Below the pieces are notes generated by a model. It was not told where the DNA came from, did no database searches, and saw nothing but the letters and a program-made list of their open reading frames with translations. This document shows, piece by piece, positions 9,958-22,330 of a DNA stretch of 64,000 nt; the first letter of the stretch is position 1, and every line of letters starts with the position of its first letter. Source of the stretch: Orobanche coerulescens (lineage: Eukaryota > Streptophyta > Magnoliopsida > Lamiales > Orobanchaceae). A program made the translations under genes and the position numbers. The stretch spans positions 12,306,501 through 12,370,500 of the forward strand of contig CM065815.1 in the NCBI GenBank assembly GCA_033398695.1, in the 5' to 3' direction.

Positions 9958-11226
9958 GCATTATCCAACCCGTGCGATGCACGGTCTTTGGTTGAATATC
10001 TACGTGTTTTGTACGTAATGTTGGGGCAGACGGTTGAATGAGCAGATGGCAGAATTTAAATGTCTTTTAGAGAAGTTTATATATTTTTTTTATTGTTATT
10101 GTCCTGTTATTTTAGTCTATGTAATTAGTTATATGAAATGAGGCTTTACTAACCCGTATGTTGCTCCGGAGTTGTTTTTGGATTATTCAACCCGTGCGAT
10201 GCACCGATTGTATCTAAGATTTCATAGCTAAAATTTAACCATCTTGTAATTTATACTATCATTTAAAAGTTCATTTTAATCACCTTGTGTATTAGAAGGT
10301 GCACGTGTTTTGTAGGTAATATTGGGGCAGACGGTTGAATGAGCAGATTGCAGAATTTAAATGCCTTTTAGAGAAGTTTATATGTTTTTTTATTGTTATT
10401 GTCATTTTATTTTAGTCTATGTAATTAGTTATATGAAATGAGGCTTTAATAACCCGTATGTTGCTCCGGGGTTGTTTTTGGTTTATTCAACCCATGCGAT
10501 GCACCGATTGTATCTAAGATTTCATAGCTAAAATTTAACCATCTTATAATTTATACTATCATTTAAAAGTTCATTTTAACCACCTTGTGTATTAGAAGGT
10601 GCATTTGCATTGTGATATTTATCATAACTTTTGTATTTAAATTAATTTATTTACATTAAAAGTTACAATTAAAATAATTTATATTAAAAGTTACAATTAA
10701 AATAGTCTCTTCATATATTTACAATTAAAAATTACAATTAAATCCCCCTTCCACATTAAATTAAGGGGGATAAGTATTATATAGTACGAGGCATTATCCA
10801 ACCCGTGCGATGCACGGTCTTTGGTTGAATATCTACGTGTTTTGTACGTAATGTTGGGCAGACGGTTGAATGAGCAGATGGCAGAATTTAAATGCCTTTT
10901 AGAGAAGTTTATATGTTTTTTTATTGTTATTGTCCTTTTATTTTAGTCTATGAAATTAGTTATATGAAATGAGGCTTTACTAACTCCTGTGTTGCTCCGG
11001 GGTTGTTTTTGGTTTATTCAACCCGTGCGATGCACCGATTGTATCTAAGATTTCATAGCTAAAATTTAACCATCTTCTAATTTATACTATCATTTAAAAG
11101 TTCATTTTAATCACCTTGTGAATTAGAAGGTGCATTTGCATTGTGATCCTGATGTTTATCATAACTTTTGTATTTAAATTAGTTTATTTACATTAAAAGT
11201 TACAATTAAAATAGTCTCTTCATATG
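9958..11226. repeat. three-copy degenerate repeat with GC hairpins
   Basis: Three closely similar blocks start near 9958, 10302 and 10791. Each has a copy of TTGGGGCAGACGGTTGAATG or a near match, and a later copy of AACCCGTGCGATGCACC. Blocks at 9958 and 10791 also open with GCATTATCCAACCCGTGCG. The core CCGTGC-GAT-GCACGG forms a 6-bp hairpin. Such hairpins occur near 3' ends of plant Helitrons, but no clean 5' TC and 3' CTRR boundaries were found. No coding potential. Confidence 0.65.
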
Positions 11227-11833
11227 ATTAGTCTGATAATTACTCTATTACACTTGCTAATGAATTACTTTGTTATAAAATAATACAATAATTTTGTGTT
11301 CGATTTATCTTTTACATTTTACGGAATCTTTTGATACCTATTGTTGTTGTGAACTTGTTCGTAACTAAAATTATACACATAAGTCCTATTCAGCTGCAAT
11401 TTTAAACCATCAAAAACATTTTATCAATGACTTTTCAAATTGAAAGTGAACTGTGAATAGTACATATGTGTAATTTATAGGTAGTATATATATTAAAATA
11501 ATATAGACAAATATATCATTTATTTTATTTTATAACAATAATTGTTAAAATATAATGAGAAAGTTTAAAAAATAATAAAAAAATAAAAGTGATGTCATTT
11601 TATGTAATTTTATAAAAAAAACAGCTAGTTTATCAGCTAATTTGCTAAACATCTACATTAAAATCAAATTTTATCACCACCTAATCACTACATAATCAAC
11701 TTTATAATTTCTACCTAATCACCTATCGGTTACTTATCACCACGAATTAAATTTTTATGATCTAGTTTTGCTAAACACATTTAGTTTATGGTATTGAATG
11801 GAAATTCGAGCCTCCTTATATGTGTGGGTTATA
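11227..11833. other. AT-rich intergenic, no gene seen
   Basis: The stretch is low in complexity and AT-rich. No reading frame, terminal repeat or promoter could be supported. Confidence 0.5.
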
Positions 11834-12423
11834 AGAGCATCTCCAAGAGTATCCTAACACATTCCTTAAATATAATTTAAGAAATTAGATCTTAGTAATT
11901 TAGGACATAAATAGGAAATGTCATCTCCAACAATGTTCCTTATACTCATTCCTTATTTAATATTTTATTATTAAAAGTACACTGCATCACAAAGTACAAC
12001 ATATATGACGAAGAGAAAGAGAATGTTTGTAATATCTTATAATAAATATTACTACCTCCGTCCCGGCCAGAGATTTACATTTCTATCAAAAAGTAATCCC
12101 TTTAGTAAGTTTACATATATCACTTTTTACAATCAAATCAAACAATCACTTTTTACTTTTTAATCTTCACCACTCATTCATCATCAATACTTTTTACTTT
12201 TTAATCTCCACCACACATTTAATCAGCATTACTTATACCAATCATTACCTAAAATACACCAAATATACACCATCTGTCAACTTTTGGCTGGGACGGAGGG
12301 AGTAGTTAGGAGAAGAGAGAGATTCCTTAAAAATAAGGAATGAGAGCACTATTTTTATTTTTTACCTCCATTCTTTAAAATTTGAGTTAAGATCTTAAAT
12401 AGCTAATCTATTAGAGATGCTCT
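11834..12423. mobile_element. MITE with AGAGCATCTC termini, carrying a nested MITE
   Basis: The ends are AGAGCATCTC (11834-11843) and GAGATGCTCT (12414-12423), exact reverse complements, with further loose pairing inward. This GAGCATCTCCAA-type end is common in plant Tourist/Harbinger-like and hAT-like MITEs. The target duplication is unclear (TAA left against TAG right if the outer A is dropped). A Stowaway MITE at 12052-12302 accounts for nearly half its length. Confidence 0.6.
12052..12302. mobile_element. Stowaway-like MITE nested in another MITE
   Basis: It opens CTACCTCCGTCCCGGCC and closes GGCTGGGACGGAGGGAG, with TA on both sides (12050-12051 and 12303-12304). The 251-bp size and CTCCGTCCC ends are typical of Stowaway. 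It is a different subfamily from the copy at 3777. Confidence 0.85.
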
Positions 12424-13503
12424 AGAATTTGAGTCAAATTAATAACTGACTAATATTAGTCAAATTAATAATACAAATTAATATGACGAAATTAAGTTTC
12501 CTGATAAAAACAAAACTATATATCTGACCAACTTAATAATTGAACAAAAAGAATTAAGGGCACAAAATAATTATAAAATACATATTGGTTTTAAATATTT
12601 AGTTAAGTTCTACAATTAATGCAGTCTAATTCAAAATTGATCTGAGATTCAAAGTTTTATATAAATAGATCATTTTTTATTTCTTTCATTTTTTCCAGCA
12701 AGATTCTTTATCTTGGTTGCAATGTTTCAATAAATATATTAATATTTTGAGTGATAAAATTGTGATTTTCCGACAACTCACGAGTTGTCAATTCGTACAA
12801 CCTGACGATTATGAAATATCATTATGCGAATATATATGTGTAACTACATTTTTCTAATAAATATTATAGGATCAACTCAAGAATTATCTAAATTAGTATT
12901 AGCTATTAAATTTTGCAGTAAATAAAATTAGTTATTTAACCAATTCAATAATCAACTGAATTAATAATTAATTTTTTTAATAAAATAAAACTATTTATGT
13001 GGTACTTAATAATCACCAAATTAATTGTTGCATATCCGTTATTGCTATTGAATCTGCTACTCTGACCAATTTCAATTTTTCAAAAGTGAAAATATTTATT
13101 TATCCAACTTAATAATTTTTAAATTAAGTTGTTAAATCCAATTTCAAAAAGAATAAAAAGTCGAATTCACTCTCAATTTGCTAGACATCAAAAATCCATC
13201 AAATTATATTTTCACTAAAGATACAACTATTTATATGACCAACTTGTATCAGATATATATAAAGAGAGAGAGAGATTTTTTTATTTTTATTATTTTTTTA
13301 TTTTAAAATTTAGATTTTAGGCATTTCAAACAAGAGGAATATTTTTTAAGTGGCCATTTTACTAGTTGAATGTTGAATCCTCTCCCATATTTTTTTTAAA
13401 ATGTCCGAAGTGGGGTCCTCCATGAACTGTTATTTTTTGAATGGGTGGGATTAGACACGTGGTCCTCTTCCGTCGAAACATGGGAAATGGTGGAAATCTG
13501 ATG
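12424..13503. other. AT-rich intergenic, no gene seen
   Basis: Mostly AT-rich sequence with a short GA run near 13262. The last 200 bp before the hAT insertion become less AT-rich. I found no supportable gene or element. Confidence 0.5.
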
Positions 13504-13511
13504 GGACACGG
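13504..13511. repeat. hAT copy 1 target duplication, left (GGACACGG)
   Basis: Exact 8-bp match to 16978-16985. Confidence 0.9.
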
Positions 13512-16500
13512 TAGAGGTGCCCAATCACGGATCCGGGTCCGGGTCGGACCCGCCGGGTTGCCGGGTCGCGGCCGGCAGACAGACTCGACCCCACCCGCAT
13601 ATAAAATGTGCGGGTTGGCGACGGGTCGGCCACGGCCCGATCGGTCCGATCCGCACGGGTCACGGTCGAATTCCGTTTTTTTTTTTTAAAAAAATGTATA
13701 TAAAACTTTTATTCATATCATTTTATACACGAAAAATAACTATAAGTGAAAAGGAAATCATTTGAAAAATTAGCTTGTATTTAATTTTAAGTTTTACTTA
13801 AAATTAAATTGCCTACGTATCCCGTGAGGAATCAAAGCTCCACGTAGTTCTTTACTTGAGAAGAGTTAAAAAAATGGGCTTGTATTTAATTTTAAGTTTT
13901 CACTTAAAATTAAATCGCTTACGTATCCTCGTGAGCAATCAAAGCCTCTACGTAGTTCTTTACTTACCCGACTTACCTTACTTACCTTTAGTCGAAGTCG
14001 ATGTCGTCGTCGTCTTGATCATCGGTTTGACTCATTTGACTAGACTCTCCTTCGGTAGTGCCTTCTTGATAGATCTCATCCGCTAATAGGTCATCCCATT
14101 TATTTTCTTGATCTCGTAACTCGGCTTTTGTTGCGTCTTTAAGTATCATTTGAGCCTCGAGATTTTTGGCGTCATTCGGGATCTCCGCTCGTCAAAGATA
14201 TAGCCTCCTTCACTAAAAGCACTCTCAACGGGGATCGTGGATGCGGGCCTGCAAGAATTTCTTGTGCCATAATGGAAAGTATGGGAAATTCGGTTCCCCT
14301 TCTTTTCCACCAATCCAACAGATCAAAGGTACTGCATTGTCATCCTCAAGACAAAACTAGTTGCATAATATCTACTAAGGTCATTTCTTTGACCGACGTT
14401 ACTACCACCCCTATTTCTTGCTATATTATAGAGTTGTTGAAATAGGTTAGTGGGAGTTCAATAATTCCATGTTAAATGTATTTGTAGTCTTAGTTCTTGT
14501 TTTTGAGTTTGAATCTTATCACCATATTTAGAAGAATATTCGAAAAAACAGCTTCTAAACTATTTTTCAAATCAATTTTTACTTGTTCAACGTCGGAATA
14601 TTTTCAAATAAAGTTTGACTTTCAACAGTATCCTCAATATTAGGAAAACCCAAATTTTTAAGAATATTATAATATATTTCAAGTAATTGTTCTACTTGAG
14701 CTAAATTCAAATCGGGAGATAAAACAGCACTAATCAAGAAAACACCATGAATACGATTAAAGTATTTTAGCCATTTTAAACACATATTGTAAATAGCATT
14801 CGATAATCTTTCGGATTTACTACAAGCATCCATTTCAGATACAATAAAACAACAATGAAATAAACCTTTAGGAGACGTGGGATAATAACAACCACTTAAA
14901 TCTTTAGTTGCATTTTCAAAAACCCTTAATAGTTTTATTAAATCTTTAGTTTCATCCCAATACGTTGGCAATAAATAAAATCCTTCTACGTGAAAATACG
15001 TATCAAAAAATTCACACAATAATTCTTTATATTCATTAGTTGAATTTAACATCTCATAAGTTGAGTTCCATCTATGTTTGACGTCTGAAGTAAAAAATTT
15101 GGGTTGAATTTGTTTTTACTTTAAAAATTTTACCCATTGTCTAGCTAACTTAGTGCGATTATGTAAAAACAAGACACATTTTCTAATAGGTTCTATTGTC
15201 TCATCTACAAATTTTAATGTATCTTGTACACATAAATTTAGAATATGACATATACATCTAGTATGAAATAATCGACCCGCTAAAACAGGATTGCAAGCTT
15301 GTATTAATGCTGGTACACTTGCAGTATTAGAACTAGCATTATCAAAACCAATTGTGAAAATTTTATCTTTTAAGCAATAAAAAGTTAAAATTTTAATAAT
15401 TGCTCTAGCTATATTATCTGCACTATGTGTACAATTAAATTTTTTAAACGCAAGTAATCTTTTGTTTAAGTTCCAATTTTCATCAATCCAGTGTATAGTT
15501 ATTCCCATATAATCATTTTTTTGTTTAAAATCCCAAGTATCTCTGACTAAAGAAACTCTATGATTTATAGATCTAAAATAAGCTCGTAGTGCAAGTTTAT
15601 GTTGTTTGGCTAAGTATACTACTTGTCTAGTCATTGTGGTACGTGGAATCCTTTTAATAGCAGGATTATAGGCATTTTGCATCCTGTATTCCCAACCCGT
15701 ACTATCCGCAAAATTAAAAGGTAAAGATTCTTGTGCACATAATTTTGCCATTTGTTCTCTACCAATTTTTTCATTATATTTATAAAGTTGAGATTCAGAC
15801 ATACCTTGATTGCCGTCTGCTACCTCCGTAGAAGGTTGGAAGTTGAGTTGACTTTGTGACTTTTGTTCTCCGTGGACCGAGGCATGGTTATTTTCAAAAT
15901 GCCTTTTAAAATTTCCATATCCATCCCCGGCTTTATACGGATACTCTTTCGAGCAGTAGTTGCAAGATACCTTAATCGAACCATCCGGCATTTTTTCCTT
16001 CTTAAAGTGTTTTGAAAAAGTACGGATACCGGTCTCCTTTCGCAACGAAGGTGCTTGTTTCTTGCTTTAGTTTTCTTGCTTCCTCTGCCTTTCACATTTT
16101 CTTCCTCCTCGGACGATAACTCCTCAACATAAGGAGGTTCTTCTTTAGCTTGGCTTGCCGCAGAACGCTTCGACTTTGATTTTTGCGTCGGAGTTGGTAC
16201 GCCATGAAGAGTGCGCTCGAATGTTGCATATGTTTGATTTAACATAGCTTCATCGATTTCATGGTCCATTTCTTCGTCGATGTTTTGCAGTTGTTGACGA
16301 TTCGGGACACGTCGAAATCCCTGGAGATCAACTTCTTCTTCACTGGTAGTTGTTGTACTACCGTAATAGATATTTTCATGTGTAACATCATATTCAGGTT
16401 CTTGACTTTCATTTTCAAAACCGGGTGGAGTTTGGTTTTGGGGCTCCCGAATAATTATTCCAGATGGTTTCTTCGATTTGCCCCAAAGACCCATTCGCTC

Positions 16501-16977
16501 GAACTTGGACATTTTGGATTTTTGGGAGATGTAGCAATACCCTTTCCCTTTCGAACTCGACATAATGATAAAATGCGAAAAAAAGAGAGAGATTAAGTAG
16601 TATAGCAATTAACAATGAGAGTTTGAGAGATAGATAGTATTGAAGGTGTGAAAAATTGTGTTGGGGAGGGGGTATTTATAGTTAGGAATTTTTTTTTTTT
16701 TAAAAATCGGACTAGCCGTTAGACTGCGGTCACGGTCCGACCAGCCGGGTCCAACGGCCATTTTTGAATTTTTTTTTTTTTTTTTTTAATTTCACGGGTC
16801 GACGGTCGGACCAGCGGGTCGACGGGTTGGGGGAAGCTCGACCCGGACCCCACCCGTGTATACCATGGGTCCGGGTCGGCGGGTCGCACGGGTCGGCCGG
16901 GTCCGGGTCTTGCACGGGTCAGCGGGGTTCGGGTCGACGGGTCGACCCGGCGGGTTGGGTCGTTTCGGGCAGCTCTA
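13512..16977 (-). mobile_element. hAT transposon, copy 1 (3466 bp)
   Basis: Inverted termini TAGAGGTGCCC (left) and GGGCAGCTCTA (right) enclose the element. The 8-bp target duplication GGACACGG is perfect at 13504-13511 and 16978-16985. About 200 bp at each end is packed with GC-rich GACCCG/CGGGTC-type subterminal repeats, the likely transposase-binding region. A broken transposase on the minus strand occupies the middle. A second copy of the same family lies in the opposite orientation at 58171-62245. Confidence 0.92.
13988..16563 (-). pseudogene. hAT transposase (RICESLEEPER-like), broken
   Basis: The frame begins MSSSKGKG at 16563 and is followed in pieces. A BED zinc finger (CNYCSKEYPY ... 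FKRHFENNH, about 15890-15970) binds DNA. The RNase-H-like catalytic core includes FTIGFDNASSNTASVPAL and RCICHILNLCVQD. A DUF4413-like insert (YWDETKDLIKLLRVFENATK) lies at 14579-15052. The C-terminal dimerisation region lies at about 14170-14360, and an acidic tail ends at TAA 13988. Frameshifts near 16040 and a stop at 15116-15118 break the frame, and the tail is scattered over frames. It cannot make a full transposase as read. Confidence 0.85.
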
Positions 16978-16985
16978 GGACACGG
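16978..16985. repeat. hAT copy 1 target duplication, right (GGACACGG)
   Basis: Exact 8-bp match to 13504-13511. Confidence 0.9.
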
Positions 16986-17424
16986 TCGTGGATATCTTTG
17001 GGGTGTGTACGTGTAATGTAAGAGATTCATAATACGGAGGCGCTTCTCTCTTTGCCTGAATTACATATTGGCCCCTCTTCTCCTGTGTAATTCTTTCTGC
17101 CCTCTTTTTGTTGAGGCCAAGAACACTCGTCTTGTGCTTCGATTTTTCATCCAATATATTAGAATTGGATTGTTTTTGTTTTAATAGTAAGGACAATGCT
17201 TTCGATTGGATTGGGAACTTGAAGTGCCCGACTGGTCCCGTTCACTCCATACGGGTCATGGGGTGAGATAATGCATTCATCGACGTATCAACAATTTTAT
17301 ACGATAGATGGTTCGAAACAAGTTGGATTTCATTCTAAATTATACTAAATAATATCATTAATCAAGAGGCAAAAGATATAAGCGATACTCGTATGCGAAT
17401 TCTTTTTTAGACTTCATATTTTCA
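16986..17424. other. intergenic, no gene seen
   Basis: This sequence between the hAT element and the LINE remnant contains no convincing frame. The 5' limit of the LINE may lie slightly before 17425. Confidence 0.45.
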
Positions 17425-18093
17425 ATGATTAGAGGTAATGATTGCGGATCAGATCGTTCCCCGTACTTCAAGTATTTGGGTTCGATCATTCAGAAGGAAG
17501 GTGAGTGTGAAGATGATGTCACTCATCGCATCAAGGCGGGGTGGCTAAGGTGGAGAGCAGCGATAGGGGTCCTGTGCGACAAGAAAGTCCCTCTAAAGTT
17601 GAAGGGTAAATTCTATAGAGCGACAATCCGACCTGCAATGTTGTATGACTCTGAATGTTGGGCGATGAAGAAGTCGCTTGAGAGCAAGTTGGAAGCGGCT
17701 GAAATGAGAATGTTACGCTGGTCGTGTGGTCGCACAATGTTAGATAGAATCTCGAACGGGGTCTTCAGGAACGCGCTAGAAGTGGCGCCCATTTCAGTGA
17801 AAGTTAGGGAAGGGAGATTGAGATGGTTTGGCCACGTCCGCAGGAGGCAGGCTTCTGCTCCGGTGAGGAGGGTCGAGAGTTTAGTAGTTGTCGGGGAGAG
17901 GAGGAGAGGCAGACCGAGGAGGACGTGGGAGGAGCAGCTGAGATTAGATTTGAAGGCCTTAAACCTTTCCGAGACCATGACTGTTGATAGGTGCGCTTGG
18001 AGACGCCAGATCAGAGTTGTGGATTCTTTAGTTGGGAGTGGTGCTGTAGTTGAGAGCCTCAGGGATGGGCTGTCTAGGTTAGCTTTGACCTAG
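17425..18093 (+). pseudogene. LINE (RTE) reverse transcriptase C-terminal part
   Basis: The 222-residue open frame contains the conserved run YLGSIIQKEGECEDDV, then HRIKAGWLRWRAAIGVLCD, KLKGKFYRATIRPAMLYDSE, RMLRWSCGRT, and RLRWFGHVRRR. These mark the thumb/C-terminal region of plant RTE reverse transcriptases. The endonuclease and the catalytic core with its Asp pair are absent upstream. The frame is open from 17425 to the TAG/TGA region at 18093 without internal stops, suggesting a fairly young insertion, but a truncated copy cannot transpose alone. Confidence 0.85.
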
Positions 18094-18455
18094 AGCATTG
18101 CATTTTTACATTTATTGTATATTTTATCCTTTTGCCTTTTGCATGTGGTGTATTTTTGACAGGGAGCTGTGCGCGCGGAGTCAACCTCTCTTCTGTTTGA
18201 GCATCGTTCATCGGGAGTGAATTAGGCAAATTCCTCTTAGGTAAGTCCCATGTGGATTAAGTCATGGGCTCAGGTATGTTTCCCTTTGTATTTTTCACTC
18301 AATATGTTGTTGTGCACTAAGCCGAGGGTCTTCACGAAAACAGCCTCCCTACCGTAATAAGTAGGGGCATGGTCTGCGTACATCTTACCCTCTCCAGACC
18401 CTGCTCTGAGCGGGATATACTGTGTATGTTTGGTTTGGTTTGATTTTTTAGTTTT
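17425..18455 (+). mobile_element. RTE-type LINE, 5'-truncated
   Basis: Only the 3' end of a non-LTR retrotransposon remains: 222 codons of the region after the reverse transcriptase core, then a 3' UTR. The UTR contains the sequence GCCTCCCTAC..., a later TCTGCGTACA and TACCCTCTCCAGACCC, and ends in a GGTTT-rich tail, a layout characteristic of plant RTE elements, which end in short T/G repeats instead of poly(A). 5' truncation is normal for LINE insertion. No target duplication was resolved. Confidence 0.8.
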
Positions 18456-19044
18456 GATATTTACTAATGTACTTCTTAATATATATCCGGCCAAAAGATC
18501 ATTCATTAACTCATTCTTAATATATTAGTAATATTTTTATAAACCTACGCTGCGTCTGTTCACTTTTAATTGCAACAATTTTTTTTATTCGTATAATAAT
18601 TTTCTATCATACTTTGCTTTACTAATATAAAAAAAAATATTAGCAAGCTAATCTTGATTATTTGAACATACATTTTAAAATATTATTTTATTAAATTTTC
18701 AATAATATATAATTAAATATAATAATGACCAAGAATATATATTGAAAATCCATGAAAATCTCACTATAATAAAAAAATATTCTCCGGTACTATTGTATGA
18801 TGTTTCACTATGTATATATATACACTTAATGACAATAATAATAACAATAACAATAACAATAATAATAACAATAATAAGTCGAGGGGCCTCCCACACAGAC
18901 CTTAATTGCATACGCCATTGGATGTGACTCATTAGTTGCATATTAATTTCAATTTGGAGTTAAGCTCCATTCTTTTGGACAAATGAATCTGAACTGAACT
19001 GAATTGAATTGAATTGAACTGAACCGATATATATATCAAGAGTA

Positions 19045-19076
<32 letters not shown>

Positions 19077-19179
19077 TGATGACAATATAATAAATATAGT
19101 AAAATAATAATAAAAATAATACTTTCGTAAGAATGCACACATTTGAGATAGCAATTATACAACATGATGCAAATGTTCA
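18456..19179. repeat. simple-sequence-rich intergenic region
   Basis: Includes AATAAC repeats (about 18826-18876), GAACT/GAATT pentamers (about 18990-19023) and an AAT run (about 19048-19072). A similar pentamer plus AAT mixture lies on the other side of the Copia-A block (36530-37215). Reading frames here encode only simple repeats. Confidence 0.75.
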
Positions 19180-19336
19180 AGGAAGAGCAGATTCACTTAT
19201 GTTTGAAAACGATCGGAAAGAAGCCATATCCAAGGTCTGAAATGCTTTAGCAAGGCAAATTTGGCGAGCAAATCGAACGGAGAGTGATCAAGATGAAGAC
19301 GAAGATGACGCGGAAAAAGATGATGAAGATTTCTAA
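19180..19336 (+). pseudogene. unidentified acidic-tailed coding remnant
   Basis: One frame reads ...LMFENDRKEAISKV, a TGA stop, then NALARQIWRANRTESD followed by a strongly acidic Asp/Glu tail and TAA at 19334-19336. The composition looks like the C-terminus of a real protein, but I do not recognise the family and the stop plus lack of upstream exons argue for a remnant. It could be chance. Confidence 0.25.
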
Positions 19337-19490
19337 TATTGATCAGGATTGGTGTTCTTTTGAGGTTTTTAATTTTTTAACATTTTATAATATAATATTT
19401 GATGTAATGATATGCTCTTGAGCATTGCCATAACTAGTGATGACTTTTGATTCTCACTAGCAATGGACAGTGACAATTGATTATTCTTAT

Positions 19491-20971
19491 TGTTAGGATT
19501 GTATACTGCAAAGCATACTTTATGTTTGTATTACCTAATTTCCCTGTTACTACCTATGAGGATATTAATTACATTTAATCACATGATTTGCATATTTATT
19601 CACGTTATGGTTATGCAAATGAAATGTCTAATTATTTTATATTGTAAATAATGTGGTGTGTTGGTGTCACACGGAAGATCACATTATCGGTGCCTTATAA
19701 AATAATATAATAGTTCACAACCTATATAATTATTAGACAAATTATATAAAGGGTTGTAGTGTATGCTTGAGAATTGTTGGTCTTGACTATTAGCATACAT
19801 TAGCGTATTTGCATACGTTGAACAGGATCGAGGTGCGATAATGTCTTCTGTACTGACTGTAAGAAGAACGTAAATCTCGGATAATTATTATTTCTTAATT
19901 CTAAGTATATAATATTTAATTGTGTATTTATAATAATTATTGCTTTGATTTATCATAGGTGAGAGTCAAAATGATCGACTCAATAAGCCTCGGGGCAATA
20001 ATATTGTTTATACGACAATTATTATTATTACAAGAAATTGTGTCCCGACTCGTGCGGGTTGATGATGTCCCCTTGAGGAGCTCGATAATGATTATTATAT
20101 TAAACCCTGCATGTGGATTTAATTCCGATGTAATAATAAGGTTCGAGTGGTACTACTCTTGGATAAGATATTAATTAATTAAAGTCACATTAGCTTATAA
20201 TTAATTAATGGACATTCGATATCTTAAACACGGGAAATAATATATTTAATAAGGAGCCCAATTTCGTAATTTGGGATTTTGGTAGGAAGTGCAATATCAA
20301 CTTTTTAGTGGACTAAGTTGATATTAATAGATTCATCATATATTAGGAAGAGTGCTAATAAGGTAAGATGAATTAATTGGGAGTCCTTCCATAATCCTCC
20401 TTTAGATCCCTAGTAGTAGTCCAAGAGCCTATAAATAGGACATATGGAGTGTTGGCCGATTTTGATTATATACTTACACAAGGGATTTTGATTTTTCTTC
20501 TAAGTGTTTAATTGTGGATCTTGACTTGTGTCTTTGATTCCACAATTGAGAGAACACTTTAATTCTTGCTACATATCGGAATTACTTGAAGAAAAGAAAA
20601 TCAAGAATTGTGAGATATAGAATTCGGCCGATCCACAGGTGTTCAAACAAGATCCGGTAGCTCGTTGCCCATACAACGTCCTGTTCAAGGCGGATCATAC
20701 TCTAGAAGATCTAAAGATAGAAATACAAGGCGATCAAGACGAAAGTAACCAACACTCTTCAAAAGGTAATATCCTATGATCTTGGATCTAGATTAGGATA
20801 TTTTATTTATCAACATATTTAATTAATAAATAATAAATAATATTTAAATTGCGTATTAGTCTTAGTAATTAATTAATTAGCATGCCTAAATAGATCTAAT
20901 GCTCGTAGATGCGTAAAACGCTATTATCATATTTCCCAAACTTCGCTTCCGCTGCATTTTACTTTCCAACA
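19491..20971 (+). repeat. Copia-A1 5' LTR (1481 bp)
   Basis: Starts TGTTAGG and ends CCAACA, followed one base later by the primer binding site. A TATA box, TATAAATA, lies at 20430-20437. Confidence 0.93.
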
Positions 20972-20973
20972 AT

Positions 20974-20984
20974 TGGTATCAGAG
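20974..20984 (+). promoter_or_regulatory. Copia-A1 primer binding site, initiator tRNA-Met
   Basis: TGGTATCAGAG directly follows the 5' LTR. This matches the complement of the 3' end of plant initiator tRNA-Met, the usual Ty1/copia minus-strand primer. Confidence 0.9.
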
Positions 20985-22330
20985 TCGGATTTTTAGGCTT
21001 TTGCTATTTTAATTAATTTTAGTGATTAATTGATAGCAATTTAAATATTCATATATTTTGATGTTGGAATATTTTGCTTGATGTGTTCTTGCAGGTGATA
21101 TGTTCCAATTATCATGGTTTATATGAATAGTGTATTTATTTATTTATTTTTATTAATTATACAATTATTGGTTTGGCCCGTTTTTTGAGGCATGTAATGG
21201 TTTTTCCCATGAGAAAATCCGCGGGTAGTTCTAGGTGGTTTTATTTTTTTTGTGTAAATGTTGATGTAATTTCGATGTATTTTATTTTGTATAAAATTGT
21301 AATCGAATTCGGAAAAGACGGGATCGCGAAGAAATAGAGCGGATCTTTGGCGGCCCGGCCCGACAACAGCTGACTGAAAGGCACACGGCTACTACGATGC
21401 CGTGGGCGGCTGGTCGAGCGATTATTGTTGGTTCGGTCGTCGATTTTAGTCCGGTCCGTTTTGCCTTACCGTTGCTTATTTGTGAAGTCAGGATTTAAAA
21501 TTAAATATTTTTTTTATGTAATTAATTTTGCATAAAAGTGAAATTTTAATTTTGAAAATCCACGGCCCGGCCGGGGAGGAGCGACGAGATGCTTGATTCA
21601 GTGGGAGAGATCGAGTCGAAGATTTTCTCGGATTCAACTCAAGGAAGAAGACCATGATAATTGGATAATTAATTATCCATGCTTTATTTTTGGTTTTTAT
21701 TGTTTTGATGTATGGCATGTATGGATGTATGCGTGATATGTTTCCTTGCATGTTAGGACGAGAAAATTAAAAACCTTATGGCTAAAATAACTAAGTGATT
21801 AAATTGATTTAATTTTAAATAAAAACAAATTGGCCTCCATAATTAATTTAAATTGTGAAGTAATTAGCATGCGCGTTGACATTAGAGTCTTCCTCCATAT
21901 CGGATGTGCTAATTATAGGTTCACTAGTTTAAATTTCAAAATGATAACATAAGGTAAATATTACTTTTTATGATAGGACCTCTCCATCTGTAGGACTATT
22001 ATTTAAAAGATAATATTTTAAGGATGTTAAATTATGGTGTTCACTTAGGTGTATTAATTAATAAGCTCCCCATCGGAGTCTATGTTAATTAATACATGGC
22101 CAAGAGGAACCAACTATTAATTTTACTTGTCATAACGTAATTTGACTAGATAGTAAAATTAAAGACGTAAAACTCTACTTGAGAAATGTGTGTGTAAACG
22201 TCCACACGATCGTGGCTTGCATGTGCGGATTTTTCGAGGTGTTGGTTGCTAGCATATATATTGTGTTTTTGAGGTTTTTCGATATATTTTGCTATGCATT
22301 ATGTGATGGATGTTTTAATTTTTATCTCAG

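Noticed and set aside
17425..18093. Host gene with a 222-residue open frame
   Set aside because: The protein is the conserved C-terminal part of plant RTE LINE reverse transcriptase, followed by the family's 3' UTR.
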